NCBI RefSeq assembly: GCF_018599245.1
Contig: NZ_JAHEVJ010000001.1
Coordinates: forward strand, 1 to 64,000
Origin: Aliiroseovarius lamellibrachiae
GTDB taxonomy: Bacteria > Pseudomonadota > Alphaproteobacteria > Rhodobacterales > Rhodobacteraceae
Length of the DNA stretch: 64,000 bases
Direction of reading: 5' to 3'
Within the stretch, counting starts at the first letter, position 1. Each line of letters begins with the position of its first letter. Below the pieces are notes generated by a model. It was not told the DNA's origin, did no database searches, and saw only the letters and a list, made by a program, of their open reading frames with translations. Below are positions 7,657 to 15,676 of this stretch, piece after piece. Both the position numbers and the translations under genes were made by a program.

Positions 7657-8363
7657 TGGGTCAGAAGGTTAATCCAATTGGCATGCGTCTGCAGGTCAAC
7701 CGTACTTGGGACAGCCGCTGGTACGCTGAAAGCAAAGATTTTGGCGATCTTCTTCTGGAAGACATCAAAATCCGCGACTTCATCAAAACCGAGTGTAAGC
7801 AAGCCGGCATCAGCCGTGTGATCATTGAACGTCCGCACAAAAAGTGCCGCGTTACAATCCACACTGCACGCCCCGGTGTGATCATTGGTAAAAAAGGTGC
7901 AGACATTGAAACTCTGCGCAAGAAAATTGCCAACATCACCGACAGCGAACTGCACCTCAACATCATCGAAGTGCGCAAGCCCGAGCTGGACGCTGCTCTC
8001 GTAGCAGAAAACATCGCTCAACAGCTTGAGCGTCGTGTGTCCTTCCGTCGTGCCATGAAACGTAGCGTGCAAAACGCTATGCGTATGGGCGCGTTGGGCA
8101 TTCGTGTGAATGTTGCTGGCCGTCTGGGTGGTGCTGAGATCGCCCGTACCGAATGGTACCGTGAAGGTCGTGTGCCGTTGCACACTCTGCGCGCAGACAT
8201 CGACTATGCACATGCTGAAGCAATGACGCCTTATGGCATCATTGGGATCAAAACCTGGATCTTCAAAGGCGAGATCATGGAACACGATCCACAAGCGCGT
8301 GACCGTCGTCAGGCTGAGCTCCAAGAAGGTCCCGCGCCCCGTGGCGCCGGCGGCCGTCGTTAA
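7656..8363 (+). CDS. rpsC: 30S ribosomal protein S3
   Basis: Encodes 235 residues. S3 sits at the mRNA entry tunnel and helps helicase activity. The sequence starts with the expected [18 protein letters not shown] and has the KH domain [18 protein letters not shown] around residues 70-87. Its ATG shares the A of the rplV stop codon, so it is translationally coupled to rplV. The C-terminal tail is Arg/Gly/Ala-rich. Confidence 0.98.
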   Translation: MGQKVNPIGMRLQVNRTWDSRWYAESKDFGDLLLEDIKIRDFIKTECKQAGISRVIIERPHKKCRVTIHTARPGVIIGKKGADIETLRKKIANITDSELHLNIIEVRKPELDAALVAENIAQQLERRVSFRRAMKRSVQNAMRMGALGIRVNVAGRLGGAEIARTEWYREGRVPLHTLRADIDYAHAEAMTPYGIIGIKTWIFKGEIMEHDPQARDRRQAELQEGPAPRGAGGRR

Positions 8364-8374
8364 GGAGAAGATAG

Positions 8375-8788
8375 ATGCTGCAACCAAAGCGTACTAAATT
8401 CCGCAAGATGCACAAAGGCCGGATTAAAGGCCTTGCAAAAGGTGGTTCCGATCTGAACTTTGGCACATACGGTCTGAAGGCTCTTGAGCCTGAGCGCGTA
8501 ACCGCCCGTCAAATCGAAGCTGCTCGTCGTGCAATGACGCGTCACATGAAACGTCAAGGCCGCGTATGGATCCGGATCTTCCCGGATACCCCCGTGTCCT
8601 CGAAACCAACCGAAGTTCGGATGGGTAAAGGTAAGGGTTCGGTAGACTTCTGGGCTGCCAAAGTGAAACCCGGCCGTGTGATGTTTGAAATCGACGGTGT
8701 ATCGGACGACGTTGCCCGCGAGGCCCTGCGCCTTGCCGCAATGAAACTCCCGGTCAAAACCCGTACTGTGGTACGTGAAGACTGGTAA
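8375..8788 (+). CDS. rplP: 50S ribosomal protein L16
   Basis: Encodes 137 residues. L16 organises the A-site region of the 50S subunit. [16 protein letters not shown] and RVWIRIFPD are characteristic. AAGGAGAAG precedes the ATG. In most genomes rpmC follows within a few bases; here a terminator (8873-8900) and a toxin-antitoxin pair separate them. Confidence 0.98.
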   Translation: MLQPKRTKFRKMHKGRIKGLAKGGSDLNFGTYGLKALEPERVTARQIEAARRAMTRHMKRQGRVWIRIFPDTPVSSKPTEVRMGKGKGSVDFWAAKVKPGRVMFEIDGVSDDVAREALRLAAMKLPVKTRTVVREDW

Positions 8789-8827
8789 GGTCGAAATCGC
8801 ATCGCGATTTCTGACCAAAGCGGTATA

Positions 8828-8848
8828 GCGGATTTCAAAGAAATCCGC
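8828..8848 (+). repeat. Perfect small palindrome after rplP
   Basis: GCGGATTT/AAATCCGC with a CAAAG loop, preceded by another AAATCGC/GCGATTT hairpin at 8793-8809. Both lie between the rplP stop and its terminator and would fold in the 3' UTR. Confidence 0.6.
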
Positions 8849-8872
8849 GGGCCGCACCCGGTTTGAAATAGA

Positions 8873-8900
8873 AAGCCCCGCCAGAAATGGCGGGGTTTTT
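8873..8900 (+). terminator. Intrinsic terminator after rplP
   Basis: A GCCCCGCC/GGCGGGGT-type stem with an AGAAAT loop and a run of T. It ends the rplB-rplP unit, and its 3' end reaches the edge of the convergent doc gene. Confidence 0.85.
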
Positions 8901-8901
8901 G

Positions 8902-9291
8902 CTATTTATGGCGCTCAATTCGTTCGTGAAACCATTTATGAAGTTCGTCAAATCCCATACCACCGGAAGCCACCGCCACAACCAAATCGTCAATGGGTTC
9001 GTCGTCAGGAATGTCTAAATAGAAGCCGCTTCGCTCAATGAGCAATTCAACCAAAATCCATGCGGTTCTCTTGTTGCCGTCCGTGAAGCCGTGGTTTCCA
9101 ACGACACTTTCTAGTAAAGCCGCTGCCTTGCGAGAAATTGGGCGATGATAACCAGAGTAAGGACGAGAGATTGCAGATTCAATTAGGTGAAGGCTCGTGA
9201 CGCCGTGTCTGCCGCCGTATGAGAGGGCCTCATCATGTGCTATGAATGCATCGGCTAACGTGAGCCGGTAGTGGCGCCTAGCGATTGACAA
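8902..9291 (-). CDS. doc: Fic/Doc-family toxin (death on curing)
   Basis: Encodes 129 residues, the size of phage P1 Doc. The Fic active-site motif HxFxxGNKR is intact at residues 67-75 (HGFTDGNKR). P1 Doc phosphorylates EF-Tu and so blocks translation; other Fic proteins AMPylate targets. The 61-residue upstream gene overlaps it by 14 bp and is the presumed antitoxin. The pair lies on the strand opposite to the ribosomal genes, between rplP and rpmC, so it is clearly inserted cargo. Its presence 8.6 kb from tuf, a target of P1 Doc, is suggestive only. Confidence 0.85.
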   Translation of the reverse strand: MSIARRHYRLTLADAFIAHDEALSYGGRHGVTSLHLIESAISRPYSGYHRPISRKAAALLESVVGNHGFTDGNKRTAWILVELLIERSGFYLDIPDDEPIDDLVVAVASGGMGFDELHKWFHERIERHK

Positions 9292-9463
9292 GCCGTTTCA
9301 AAGCAGCACTTCGCTTCTTTGAAACTTCTTTCGTACAGCTACGCGTAACGAAACTCCCCGAAGTGATGCTTTTACCACTTCGCACATTTACAAACTGACC
9401 TGACTTGGCGTCACGTGTGACCGAGCCACCTTTCAGCGTTGTCTTTTCGGTTGTGTTTGTCAT
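9278..9463 (-). CDS. Putative antitoxin of the Doc toxin
   Basis: Encodes 61 residues from the ATG at 9463 (a TTG at 9481 would add six). It is very basic and Ser/Thr-rich, with a VTRDAKSGQFV block in the first half and a KKRSAALKRLV tail. It does not obviously have the Phd/YefM fold, and I do not see a clear Fic-inhibitory S/TxxxE(G/N) motif, so the antitoxin role rests on its position and 14-bp overlap with doc. The upstream DNA (9482-9535) is AT-rich and holds TATAGA/TAATAG-like -10 sequences on the minus strand. Confidence 0.6.
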   Translation of the reverse strand: MTNTTEKTTLKGGSVTRDAKSGQFVNVRSGKSITSGSFVTRSCTKEVSKKRSAALKRLVNR

Positions 9464-9601
9464 CTTCTTCTTCGTTCTCAATAGATCTGGTTACATGTCT
9501 ATATCTATTATCTAGTTTTCCTAAGAAAAAAGTAAAGGTGCGTACGCCCAACCTCCCCTTAATAACGGGTCTGGGCGTCACCCAAATCCCCAAACTATCC
9601 C

Positions 9602-9630
9602 TTGCCCCCATACCCCATTCCCCCTATAGA
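9602..9630 (+). promoter_or_regulatory. Promoter of the rpmC (spc) unit
   Basis: TTGCCC (9602-9607), a 17-bp spacer ending in CCCCC and TATAGA (9625-9630), about 120 bp before rpmC. The -10 with its C-run is the same as in the rpmH promoter at 44974-45002. Confidence 0.6.
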
Positions 9631-9748
9631 GGCGCATCGCACAGATTCCGCACGCGGGATTCGTGTGTTTTGACATTCACCCACCAGGTTAAGGGTCACC
9701 TGTCGCATACGGGCAGAGCTCTCTGGTGTAAGGAAAGGAAAAGGCGAA

Positions 9749-9955
9749 ATGAACGCCAAGGATCTTCGTGAGAAGTCGCCCGAAGAGCTGAAGACAGCTC
9801 TCGCCGACATGAAGAAAGAAGCCTTCAACCTGCGCTTTCAGCAGGCCACCGGCGCAATCGAAAATACCGCTCAGATGAAAAAAGCACGTCGCAACGCCGC
9901 GCGTGTAAAAACCATTCTGAACGAAAAAGCAGCAGCTGCTGCGGCAACCGAATAA
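9749..9955 (+). CDS. rpmC: 50S ribosomal protein L29
   Basis: Encodes 68 residues. L29 is a two-helix protein next to L23 at the tunnel exit. The sequence [18 protein letters not shown] and [18 protein letters not shown] are typical. AGGAAAAGG lies upstream. It begins the third ribosomal unit after the Doc insertion and is followed 13 bases later by rpsQ, with AAGGAG between. Confidence 0.96.
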   Translation: MNAKDLREKSPEELKTALADMKKEAFNLRFQQATGAIENTAQMKKARRNAARVKTILNEKAAAAAATE

Positions 9956-9968
9956 AGGAGCCTGAGAT

Positions 9969-10199
9969 ATGCCCAAACGTATTTTGACCGGCACCGTGAC
10001 TTCGGCCGCCAACGAGCAAACTGTAACCGTTTCTGTAGAGCGTCGCTTTAAGCACCCGCTTCTGCAAAAAACCGTTCGTAAGTCGAAGAAATATCGCGCT
10101 CACGACGAAAAGAATGCCTTTAAGGCAGGGGACAAAGTTCGCATCATCGAATGTGCGCCGAAATCCAAAACCAAGCGTTGGGAAGTTCTGGAAGGTTAA
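9969..10199 (+). CDS. rpsQ: 30S ribosomal protein S17
   Basis: Encodes 76 residues. S17 is a primary 16S rRNA-binding OB-fold protein. The signature [20 protein letters not shown] is present in modified form, ending KRWEVLEG. It is followed by an 88-bp gap before rplN, longer than elsewhere in the cluster. Confidence 0.97.
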   Translation: MPKRILTGTVTSAANEQTVTVSVERRFKHPLLQKTVRKSKKYRAHDEKNAFKAGDKVRIIECAPKSKTKRWEVLEG

Positions 10200-10287
10200 G
10201 TTTAACTTACCTTCCCGGACGACTTAACAAGTCGAAACCCTGGGGGTTCCGCCATGCATCGGCGCCCCAAAGGTCGGGAGAAACCAC

Positions 10288-10656
10288 ATGATCCAGATGC
10301 AAACCAATCTGGATGTAGCTGACAACAGCGGCGCGCGCCGTGTTCAGTGCATCAAGGTTCTGGGTGGTTCCAAGCGTAAATACGCATCCGTAGGCGACAT
10401 CATTGTTGTCTCGGTTAAGGAAGCCATTCCGCGCGGTCGCGTTAAAAAAGGGGATGTCCGCAAGGCCGTCGTCGTACGCACCGCAAAAGAAGTCCGTCGT
10501 GAAGACGGCACCGCCATTCGCTTCGACCGCAACGCGGCCGTTATCTTGAACAACAACAACGAGCCCGTCGGCACCCGGATCTTTGGACCGGTTGTTCGCG
10601 AACTCCGCGCGAAGAACTTCATGAAGATCATCTCGCTGGCTCCGGAGGTGCTGTAA
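10288..10656 (+). CDS. rplN: 50S ribosomal protein L14
   Basis: Encodes 122 residues, the usual length, beginning [18 protein letters not shown]14 forms intersubunit bridges and is the docking site of the silencing factor RsfS. Start context GGGAGAAACCACATG. The 88-bp leader includes the small inverted repeat GACTTAACAAGTC. rplX begins two bases after its stop. Confidence 0.97.
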   Translation: MIQMQTNLDVADNSGARRVQCIKVLGGSKRKYASVGDIIVVSVKEAIPRGRVKKGDVRKAVVVRTAKEVRREDGTAIRFDRNAAVILNNNNEPVGTRIFGPVVRELRAKNFMKIISLAPEVL

Positions 10657-10657
10657 G

Positions 10658-10963
10658 ATGGCTGCTAAACTGCAAAAAGGCGATAAAGTTATCGTTCTGG
10701 CCGGGAAAGACAAAGGCAAAGAAGGCGCGATCGCATCTGTTGATCCAAAAGCCGGAAAAGCCATTGTTGACGGCGTGAACATGGCCGTACGCCACACCCG
10801 TCAAAGCCAAACGTCACAAGGTGGCCGCATCCCGAAAGCGATGCCAATCCAACTGTCGAACCTGGCTCTTTTGGACAAGAATGGCAAAGCGACCCGTGTT
10901 GGCTTCCGTGAGGAAGACGGCAAGAAAGTACGTTTTGCGAAATCAACAGGGGAGACCATCTGA
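10658..10963 (+). CDS. rplX: 50S ribosomal protein L24
   Basis: Encodes 101 residues. L24 is an assembly initiator with an N-terminal KOW motif, seen as [17 protein letters not shown]. The central [19 protein letters not shown] loop and C-terminal [16 protein letters not shown] are typical of alphaproteobacterial L24. Its TGA overlaps the rplE ATG (TGATG). Confidence 0.97.
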   Translation: MAAKLQKGDKVIVLAGKDKGKEGAIASVDPKAGKAIVDGVNMAVRHTRQSQTSQGGRIPKAMPIQLSNLALLDKNGKATRVGFREEDGKKVRFAKSTGETI

Positions 10964-11517
10964 TGTCTGATTATACCCCCCGTCTGAAGTCCGCGTATAA
11001 AGACAGCATTCGTGCCACTCTGAAAGAAGAGTTCGGCTATAAAAACGACATGCAGATCCCACGCTTGGACAAAATCGTTCTGAACATTGGTTGCGGTGCC
11101 GCAGCCGTGAAGGACTCGAAGAAAGCCAAGTCGGCTGTTGCTGACCTGTCTTCCATCGCGGGTCAACAGGCGTTGACGACCAAAGCCAAGAAATCGATCG
11201 CTGGTTTCCGCGTCCGTGAGGACATGCCGATGGGTGCGAAAGTGACCCTTCGCGGCGACCGTATGTACGAATTCCTGGATCGTCTGATCACCGTTGCTAT
11301 GCCTCGTATCCGCGACTTCCGCGGCGTATCTGGCACTTCGTTTGATGGCCGTGGCAACTATGCCATGGGCTTGAAAGAGCACATCGTATTCCCAGAAATC
11401 GACTTTGATAAAGTTGATGAAAACTGGGGTATGGACATCGTGATTGCCACCACCGCGAAAACCGACGCGGAAGCAAAGAGCATGCTGAAAGCCTTCAACA
11501 TGCCCTTTAACAGCTGA
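10963..11517 (+). CDS. rplE: 50S ribosomal protein L5
   Basis: Encodes 184 residues. L5 binds 5S rRNA and contacts P-site tRNA and S13. The [14 protein letters not shown] and RDFRGVS blocks are characteristic, as is the near-C-terminal [17 protein letters not shown]. It is translationally coupled to rplX through a one-base overlap. Confidence 0.97.
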   Translation: MSDYTPRLKSAYKDSIRATLKEEFGYKNDMQIPRLDKIVLNIGCGAAAVKDSKKAKSAVADLSSIAGQQALTTKAKKSIAGFRVREDMPMGAKVTLRGDRMYEFLDRLITVAMPRIRDFRGVSGTSFDGRGNYAMGLKEHIVFPEIDFDKVDENWGMDIVIATTAKTDAEAKSMLKAFNMPFNS

Positions 11518-11536
11518 TCCGCGGGAAGGAATAGAC

Positions 11537-11842
11537 ATGGCTAAAAAAGCAATGATCGAACGCGAGAAGAAGCGTCAGGCTTTGGTGGAAAAATACGCCG
11601 CCAAGCGTGCTGCTCTTAAAGAGATCGCAAACGATGAAAGCAAATCGATGGAAGAGCGTTTTACCGCTCGCCTGAAACTTGCAAAACTGCCGCGTAACAG
11701 CTCGGCCACACGCTTGCACAACCGTTGCCAGCTGACCGGTCGTCCGCATGCTTACTATCGTAAACTCAAAGTTTCGCGGATCGCGCTGCGGGAACTTGGC
11801 TCTAACGGCCAAATCCCCGGCATGGTGAAATCGAGCTGGTAA
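11537..11842 (+). CDS. rpsN: 30S ribosomal protein S14
   Basis: Encodes 101 residues, the long zinc-free (C-minus) type, since no CxxC pair is present. S14 assembles late into the 30S head. The C-terminal block [18 protein letters not shown] is the S14 signature, although it contains one Cys not in a zinc motif. GGAAGG precedes the start. Confidence 0.97.
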   Translation: MAKKAMIEREKKRQALVEKYAAKRAALKEIANDESKSMEERFTARLKLAKLPRNSSATRLHNRCQLTGRPHAYYRKLKVSRIALRELGSNGQIPGMVKSSW

Positions 11843-11855
11843 GGGAGAGACAGAT

Positions 11856-12248
11856 ATGAACGATCCTATCGGCGATATGCTCACCCGTATCCGTAACGCT
11901 CAACTGCGTGGTAAAACCACTGTTTCGACCCCTGCGTCGAAACTGCGCGGCTGGGTTTTGGATGTTCTTCAGGACGAAGGTTACATCCGCGGCTACGAAA
12001 CTGGTAACGACGTAAATGGTCATCCGACCCTTGAAATCGGCCTTAAATATTATGATGGCACCCCTGTCATTCGCGAAGTGAAACGGGTTTCAAAACCTGG
12101 TCGTCGCGTTTACATGGGCGTGAAAGACATCCCACAGGTCCGTCAGGGTCTGGGTGTGTCGATCGTGTCCACCCCTAAGGGTGTCATGTCGGACGCAAAT
12201 GCTCGCAGCCAGAATGTTGGCGGCGAAGTTCTTTGCACCGTCTTCTAA
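11856..12248 (+). CDS. rpsH: 30S ribosomal protein S8
   Basis: Encodes 130 residues. S8 binds the central domain of 16S rRNA and in E. coli represses the spc operon by binding near rpl[16 protein letters not shown] at the N-terminus and the [12 protein letters not shown]-terminal block identify it. rplF follows 10 bases later with AAGGAGG between. Confidence 0.97.
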   Translation: MNDPIGDMLTRIRNAQLRGKTTVSTPASKLRGWVLDVLQDEGYIRGYETGNDVNGHPTLEIGLKYYDGTPVIREVKRVSKPGRRVYMGVKDIPQVRQGLGVSIVSTPKGVMSDANARSQNVGGEVLCTVF

Positions 12249-12258
12249 GGAGGTCTGA

Positions 12259-12792
12259 ATGTCTCGTATTGGTAAAAAACCAGTCGAACTGCCCGCAGGC
12301 GTTAGCGCTTCGGTTTCAGGCCAGACTGTTGAAGTAAAGGGCCCCAAAGGGACCCTCACATTCACCGCCACCGACGATGTCACAATCACCGTCGGGGACA
12401 GCAGCGTTTCGGTTGAGCCTCGCGGCAAATCAAAACGTGCGCGCCAACAGTGGGGCATGAGCCGCACAATGGTTGCCAATCTGGTAACTGGCGTATCCGA
12501 AGGGTACAAAAAAGAGCTCGAAATCAACGGTGTTGGTTATCGTGCGACAATGCAGGGCAACACCCTGAAATTGAACCTCGGCCTGTCCCACGACGTTGAT
12601 TATGTTGCACCGGAGGGCGTCACAGTGACGGCCCCCAAGCAAACCGTCATCATCGTCGAAGGCATCGATCAACAACTCGTCGGCCAAGTTGCGGCCAATA
12701 TCCGCGCCTGGCGGAAACCCGAGCCCTATAAAGGCAAAGGTATCAAATACAAAGACGAGTATATCTTCCGCAAGGAAGGTAAGAAGAAGTAA
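12259..12792 (+). CDS. rplF: 50S ribosomal protein L6
   Basis: Encodes 177 residues, the standard length for two tandem L6 folds. L6 lies near the sarcin-ricin loop and the factor-binding site. [15 protein letters not shown] and the C-terminal [16 protein letters not shown] are diagnostic. The tail is lysine-rich. Confidence 0.98.
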   Translation: MSRIGKKPVELPAGVSASVSGQTVEVKGPKGTLTFTATDDVTITVGDSSVSVEPRGKSKRARQQWGMSRTMVANLVTGVSEGYKKELEINGVGYRATMQGNTLKLNLGLSHDVDYVAPEGVTVTAPKQTVIIVEGIDQQLVGQVAANIRAWRKPEPYKGKGIKYKDEYIFRKEGKKK

Positions 12793-12803
12793 GGACCAGC
12801 AAG

Positions 12804-13163
12804 ATGGCAAACAGCAAACGGACCCTGTTCCTCAAGCGCCGCCTGCGCGTCCGGAACAAACTTCGCAAGAACAATGTGGGCAAAATGCGCCTCTCTGTTC
12901 ACCGCTCGAACAAGAACATCAGCGTTCAGCTGATCGACGACGTTCAAGGCACCACCCTGGCTTCGGCCTCGTCGCTGGAAAGCGCATTGGGTGTTGTTGG
13001 CAAAAACAACGTAGAAGCCGCTTCCAAAGTGGGCGCTGCGATTGCCGAGCGCGCGAAAAAAGCCGGTGTCGAAGTATGTTACTTCGACCGTGGTGGCTTC
13101 CTCTTCCACGGCAAAGTGAAGGCCTTGGCCGACGCAGCCCGTGAAGGTGGCTTGAAGTTCTAA
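12804..13163 (+). CDS. rplR: 50S ribosomal protein L18
   Basis: Encodes 119 residues. L18 binds 5S rRNA. The sequence shows [18 protein letters not shown] and the C-terminal [20 protein letters not shown] block. After it the operon has a 174-bp spacer with three strong hairpins, one of which is a terminator in the antisense direction, before rpsE. Confidence 0.97.
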   Translation: MANSKRTLFLKRRLRVRNKLRKNNVGKMRLSVHRSNKNISVQLIDDVQGTTLASASSLESALGVVGKNNVEAASKVGAAIAERAKKAGVEVCYFDRGGFLFHGKVKALADAAREGGLKF

Positions 13164-13170
13164 GAACCTA

Positions 13171-13214
13171 GCGCAACCCGAAAACTGGGAACCGGTTTTC
13201 GGACCTAGTTGCGC
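13171..13214 (+). repeat. Palindromic element B, copy 1 (rplR-rpsE spacer)
   Basis: Outer arms GCGCAAC/GTTGCGC enclose an inner pair CCGAAAAC/GGTTTTCGG. The layout and the core ACCGGTTTTC match the element at 20004-20050 between rpoA and rplQ, so the two are likely members of one palindromic repeat family. Confidence 0.6.
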
Positions 13215-13217
13215 GAC

Positions 13218-13248
13218 AAAAAAAAAGAGGAGGGCGGTGATGCCCTCC
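13218..13248 (-). terminator. Intrinsic terminator pointing against the operon
   Basis: On the minus strand a perfect GGAGGGC/GCCCTCC stem with a 6-base loop is followed by nine T (read as the A-run 13218-13226 on the plus strand). No minus-strand gene is recognised upstream of it (13249-14237). On the plus strand it is only a hairpin without a T-run. Confidence 0.6.
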
Positions 13249-13259
13249 CGATGATCCAG

Positions 13260-13285
13260 GGGCGACAGATGAAGGTCTGTCGCCC
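13260..13285 (+). repeat. Perfect 10-bp hairpin before rpsE
   Basis: GGGCGACAGA/TCTGTCGCCC with a 6-base loop, about 50 bp before the rpsE start. No T-run follows. It could be a processing or regulatory structure in the transcript. Confidence 0.6.
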
Positions 13286-13337
13286 ACTAGGATTGAGATT
13301 TAATGGCGTCAAATACGCCACTTGAAAGGATTGCCAA

Positions 13338-13904
13338 ATGGCAGAACGTGATAACCGTCGGGGCAACCGCCGCGACCGTGATGAGACACCGGAATTTGCA
13401 GATCGCCTGGTCGCGATCAACCGCGTTTCCAAAACCGTAAAAGGTGGTAAACGCTTTGGCTTCGCAGCCCTCGTGGTTGTTGGCGACCAAAAAGGCCGCG
13501 TTGGCTTTGGTAAAGGTAAAGCGAAAGAGGTCCCTGAGGCCATTCGTAAAGCCACCGAGCAAGCCAAGCGCCAAATGATCCGCGTGCCCCTTCGTGAAGG
13601 CCGCACCCTGCACCACGACATCGAGGGCCGTCACGGCGCTGGTAAAGTGGTTATGCGCACAGCCCCAGAAGGGACCGGTATTATTGCTGGTGGCCCAATG
13701 CGTGCCGTGTTCGAAATGCTGGGCGTGAAAGACGTGGTTTCCAAGTCTTTGGGTTCCGCAAACCCCTACAACATGATCCGTGCGACCATCAACGGCTTGA
13801 CCAAAGAAGCAAGCCCGCGCCAAATCGCACAGCGTCGTGGTAAAAAAGTGGCTGACATCCTGGGCAACAAAGACGCTGCCCCGGCTGAAACCACTGACGC
13901 GTAA
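13338..13904 (+). CDS. rpsE: 30S ribosomal protein S5
   Basis: Encodes 188 residues. S5 lies at the decoding region and mRNA entry; mutations affect fidelity and spectinomycin sensitivity. The double-stranded-RNA-binding-like N-terminal half contains [15 protein letters not shown], and [17 protein letters not shown] follows. GAAAGGA precedes the ATG. rpmD follows 13 bases after the stop with AAGGAGAT between. Confidence 0.98.
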   Translation: MAERDNRRGNRRDRDETPEFADRLVAINRVSKTVKGGKRFGFAALVVVGDQKGRVGFGKGKAKEVPEAIRKATEQAKRQMIRVPLREGRTLHHDIEGRHGAGKVVMRTAPEGTGIIAGGPMRAVFEMLGVKDVVSKSLGSANPYNMIRATINGLTKEASPRQIAQRRGKKVADILGNKDAAPAETTDA

Positions 13905-13917
13905 GGAGATCTGACCA

Positions 13918-14106
13918 ATGGCTAAAACCATCGTTGTAAAACAGGTCGGCTCGCCGATCCGTCGCCCCAGCAAACAGCGTCAAACGCTGATCGGCTTGGG
14001 TCTGAACAAGATGCACAAAACCCGTGAACTCGAAGACACCCCCGCCGTCCGCGGCATGGTGCGCTCGATCTCTCACATGGTTGAGATCATCGAAGAAAAA
14101 GGGTGA
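13918..14106 (+). CDS. rpmD: 50S ribosomal protein L30
   Basis: Encodes 62 residues. L30 is a small beta-alpha-beta protein bound to 23S r[23 protein letters not shown] and the terminal [14 protein letters not shown] are typical. It ends the third ribosomal unit; rplO, normally adjacent, is displaced by 1.05 kb. Confidence 0.97.
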   Translation: MAKTIVVKQVGSPIRRPSKQRQTLIGLGLNKMHKTRELEDTPAVRGMVRSISHMVEIIEEKG

Positions 14107-14201
14107 AAACCGGTTCAGACCGTAAGGTCTGACACTCCTTCCAGTGAAAGGAGTGAGGTTTGAACGGGCACAGCTCCGGCACCAAGTTTCTTTGAGACAT
14201 T

Positions 14202-14235
14202 AAAACGCCCCGGTCAGAAATGGCCGGGGCGTTTT
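14202..14235. terminator. Bidirectional terminator after rpmD
   Basis: AAAACGCCCCGG and CCGGGGCGTTTT arms form an almost perfect palindrome with flanking A and T runs, so it can end transcripts from both sides: rpmD on the plus strand and the small minus-strand ORF at 14238-14435. Confidence 0.85.
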
Positions 14236-14237
14236 GC

Positions 14238-14435
14238 TTACTGCGGTCGCTCACTTGCAATTTGTCTAAGTTGATGCCGCCACCAATACACAGCCTCTCT
14301 GAAGTAATGTAACTTCTGCTCGACGATGGGTTCGACGTCATACTCGCCCGGTTCTAGGTAGGGCTCAGTCACAAAGCCGAGCTCAAATTCCTTGAGGATG
14401 TTATTTCTTTCCTTCTCGATGAATTCCCAAAACAC
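14238..14435 (-). CDS. Small hypothetical protein, possibly 5'-truncated
   Basis: An open frame of 65 residues from a GTG, rich in aromatic and acidic residues (EFIEKERNN, YFREAVYWWRH). The open frame continues about 17 codons further upstream (HWRKWKSDRSGNW) without an ATG before a stop at 14487-14489. A GGAGGAAATG start signal in that stretch is in another frame and ends after three codons. The gene may therefore be a frameshifted or truncated remnant. It ends exactly at the bidirectional terminator, which supports it having been a transcription unit. Function unknown. Confidence 0.4.
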   Translation of the reverse strand: MFWEFIEKERNNILKEFELGFVTEPYLEPGEYDVEPIVEQKLHYFREAVYWWRHQLRQIASERPQ

Positions 14436-14800
14436 CCAATTGCCAGACCGATCAGATTTCCATTTCCTCCAATGATTTTGCGCGTTCTACCAATGATTCC
14501 TCCTATTTGGTGAGAGTATACCTTCTATGGTGGTTAGTTTCAGCACGGCCCATCCGGGCAGCGCCCGACCCTCCCCACGGGAGGGCGCTTTTGCAACGGC
14601 CCATCCGATTGATACATCTCGAAACTTGCGCCGCTGCGAAATACACACGGGTCTTGGCACCCACCCAGTGTCGGGCGCTGCCCTCACCCCCCACCCCCTG
14701 CACCCAACGCAACCCAGCCCTTCCAAATCTCGGGCTGGTCCACGCCAAAATACACGCCTATGAGAACGCCACCTTATCACCTTTGAACCGGAGGCCCCGC
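14436..14800. other. Gene-poor stretch with GC-rich palindromes
   Basis: No supported gene. It contains a twice-repeated ACGGCCCATCCG (about 14557 and 14598), around a terminator-like GCGCCC...GAGGGCGC hairpin followed by TTTT (about 14570-14598). Similar 'GGCCCAT...GCAGCGCCC' sequence lies at 32475-32495, so this may be another dispersed intergenic repeat. Confidence 0.4.
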
Positions 14801-14938
14801 ATGGCCGTTCTCACCGCTCCCCTTGGTCTCTTCAGCGCCCTCGTCACGACAGCAACACTGGCCATCAAACGCTTCCTTGCCTCAAAACCGACCCAAACCT
14901 GGTCCCAGTTCATGCATGATTGCAATTGCGGCAAGTAA
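14801..14938 (+). CDS. Small hydrophobic-N-terminus protein (45 aa)
   Basis: Encodes 45 residues, MAVLTAPLGLFSALVTTAT at the N-terminus, then a basic/polar tail ending CNCGK. GGAGG lies 7 bases before the ATG, good support for translation. The N-terminus would be a membrane helix or an uncleaved signal; the C-terminal CxC could bind metal. No family recognised. It lies between rpmD and rplO in the same direction. Confidence 0.45.
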   Translation: MAVLTAPLGLFSALVTTATLAIKRFLASKPTQTWSQFMHDCNCGK

Positions 14939-14956
14939 ACCAACACCGCCGCACCT

Positions 14957-15021
14957 GCCTTCCTCTTTCCAAAAATATCCTGGGGTGAGACGCGCAGCGG
15001 CGAGGGGCAAGGCCCCTTTCC
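14957..15021 (+). repeat. Dispersed repeat C, copy 1
   Basis: Contains TTCCAAAAATATCCTGGGGT and ends with the small palindrome GGGGCAAGGCCCC. The same order of blocks occurs at 17747-17812 on the opposite strand and in a diverged form at 62385-62455. It lies between the small ORF and the rplO promoter. Confidence 0.65.
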
Positions 15022-15023
15022 AC

Positions 15024-15052
15024 TTGATCCACACGGCACGCTGTTCTATACG
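15024..15052 (+). promoter_or_regulatory. Promoter of the rplO-secY-adk unit
   Basis: TTGATC (15024-15029), a 17-bp spacer and TATACG (15047-15052), about 105 bp before rplO. It directly follows repeat C and restores expression after the rpmD break. Confidence 0.55.
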
Positions 15053-15156
15053 CCCCCGGTGGCGCGCATTTCGGTGCAATCCATAGAATCAAAATCACAC
15101 GCCGTGTTTGGCCCCGTTACGCTTCTGGGGTCAGTTCCGGCAATAGGAGAAGCGAC

Positions 15157-15627
15157 ATGAAACTTCATGAACTGCGCGACAATCCCGGCGCAACAAAACC
15201 CCGCAAACGCATTGGTCGTGGTCCGGGGTCCGGCACTGGTAAAACCGGTGGCCGTGGTATCAAAGGTCAAAAATCCCGTTCGGGTGTGGCCATCAATGGT
15301 TACGAAGGCGGCCAAATGCCCTTGTACCAACGTCTTCCCAAGCGTGGCTTTAACAAACCGAACCGTAAAAAGTTCGCTGTTATCAACCTTGGTTTGATCC
15401 AGAAATTCATCGACGAGAAAAAGCTCGACGGCAAAGACATCACCGAAGACACCTTGGTTGCTTCGGGTCTGGTGCGTCGCAAGCTTGACGGCATCCGTGT
15501 GCTGGCCAAAGGCGAACTGACCGCCAAAGCCAACATCACCGTGACCGGCGCGTCGAAATCGGCTGTTGAAGCTGTTGAGAAAGCTGGCGGTAAACTTACC
15601 GTGGCGGCCCCGGCTGCGGCTGAATAA
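15157..15627 (+). CDS. rplO: 50S ribosomal protein L15
   Basis: Encodes 156 residues. L15 joins late in 50S assembly. The Gly-rich, basic N-terminal third ([19 protein letters not shown], then KGQKSRSG) is diagnostic. AGGAGAAG lies before the ATG. It is followed by an intrinsic terminator before secY, so secY-adk may be expressed at a lower level than the ribosomal genes. Confidence 0.98.
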   Translation: MKLHELRDNPGATKPRKRIGRGPGSGTGKTGGRGIKGQKSRSGVAINGYEGGQMPLYQRLPKRGFNKPNRKKFAVINLGLIQKFIDEKKLDGKDITEDTLVASGLVRRKLDGIRVLAKGELTAKANITVTGASKSAVEAVEKAGGKLTVAAPAAAE

Positions 15628-15676
15628 GACCTTGTTCGGGGCGCGATTGCCCCTTACATGTCTTTTACGTTTTCAA

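Noticed and set aside
14507-14800. Extended 143-codon frame upstream of the 45-residue gene
   Set aside because: The part before ATG 14801 is repeat-like, Pro/His/Arg-rich DNA without an RBS; only the part after the GGAGG is kept.
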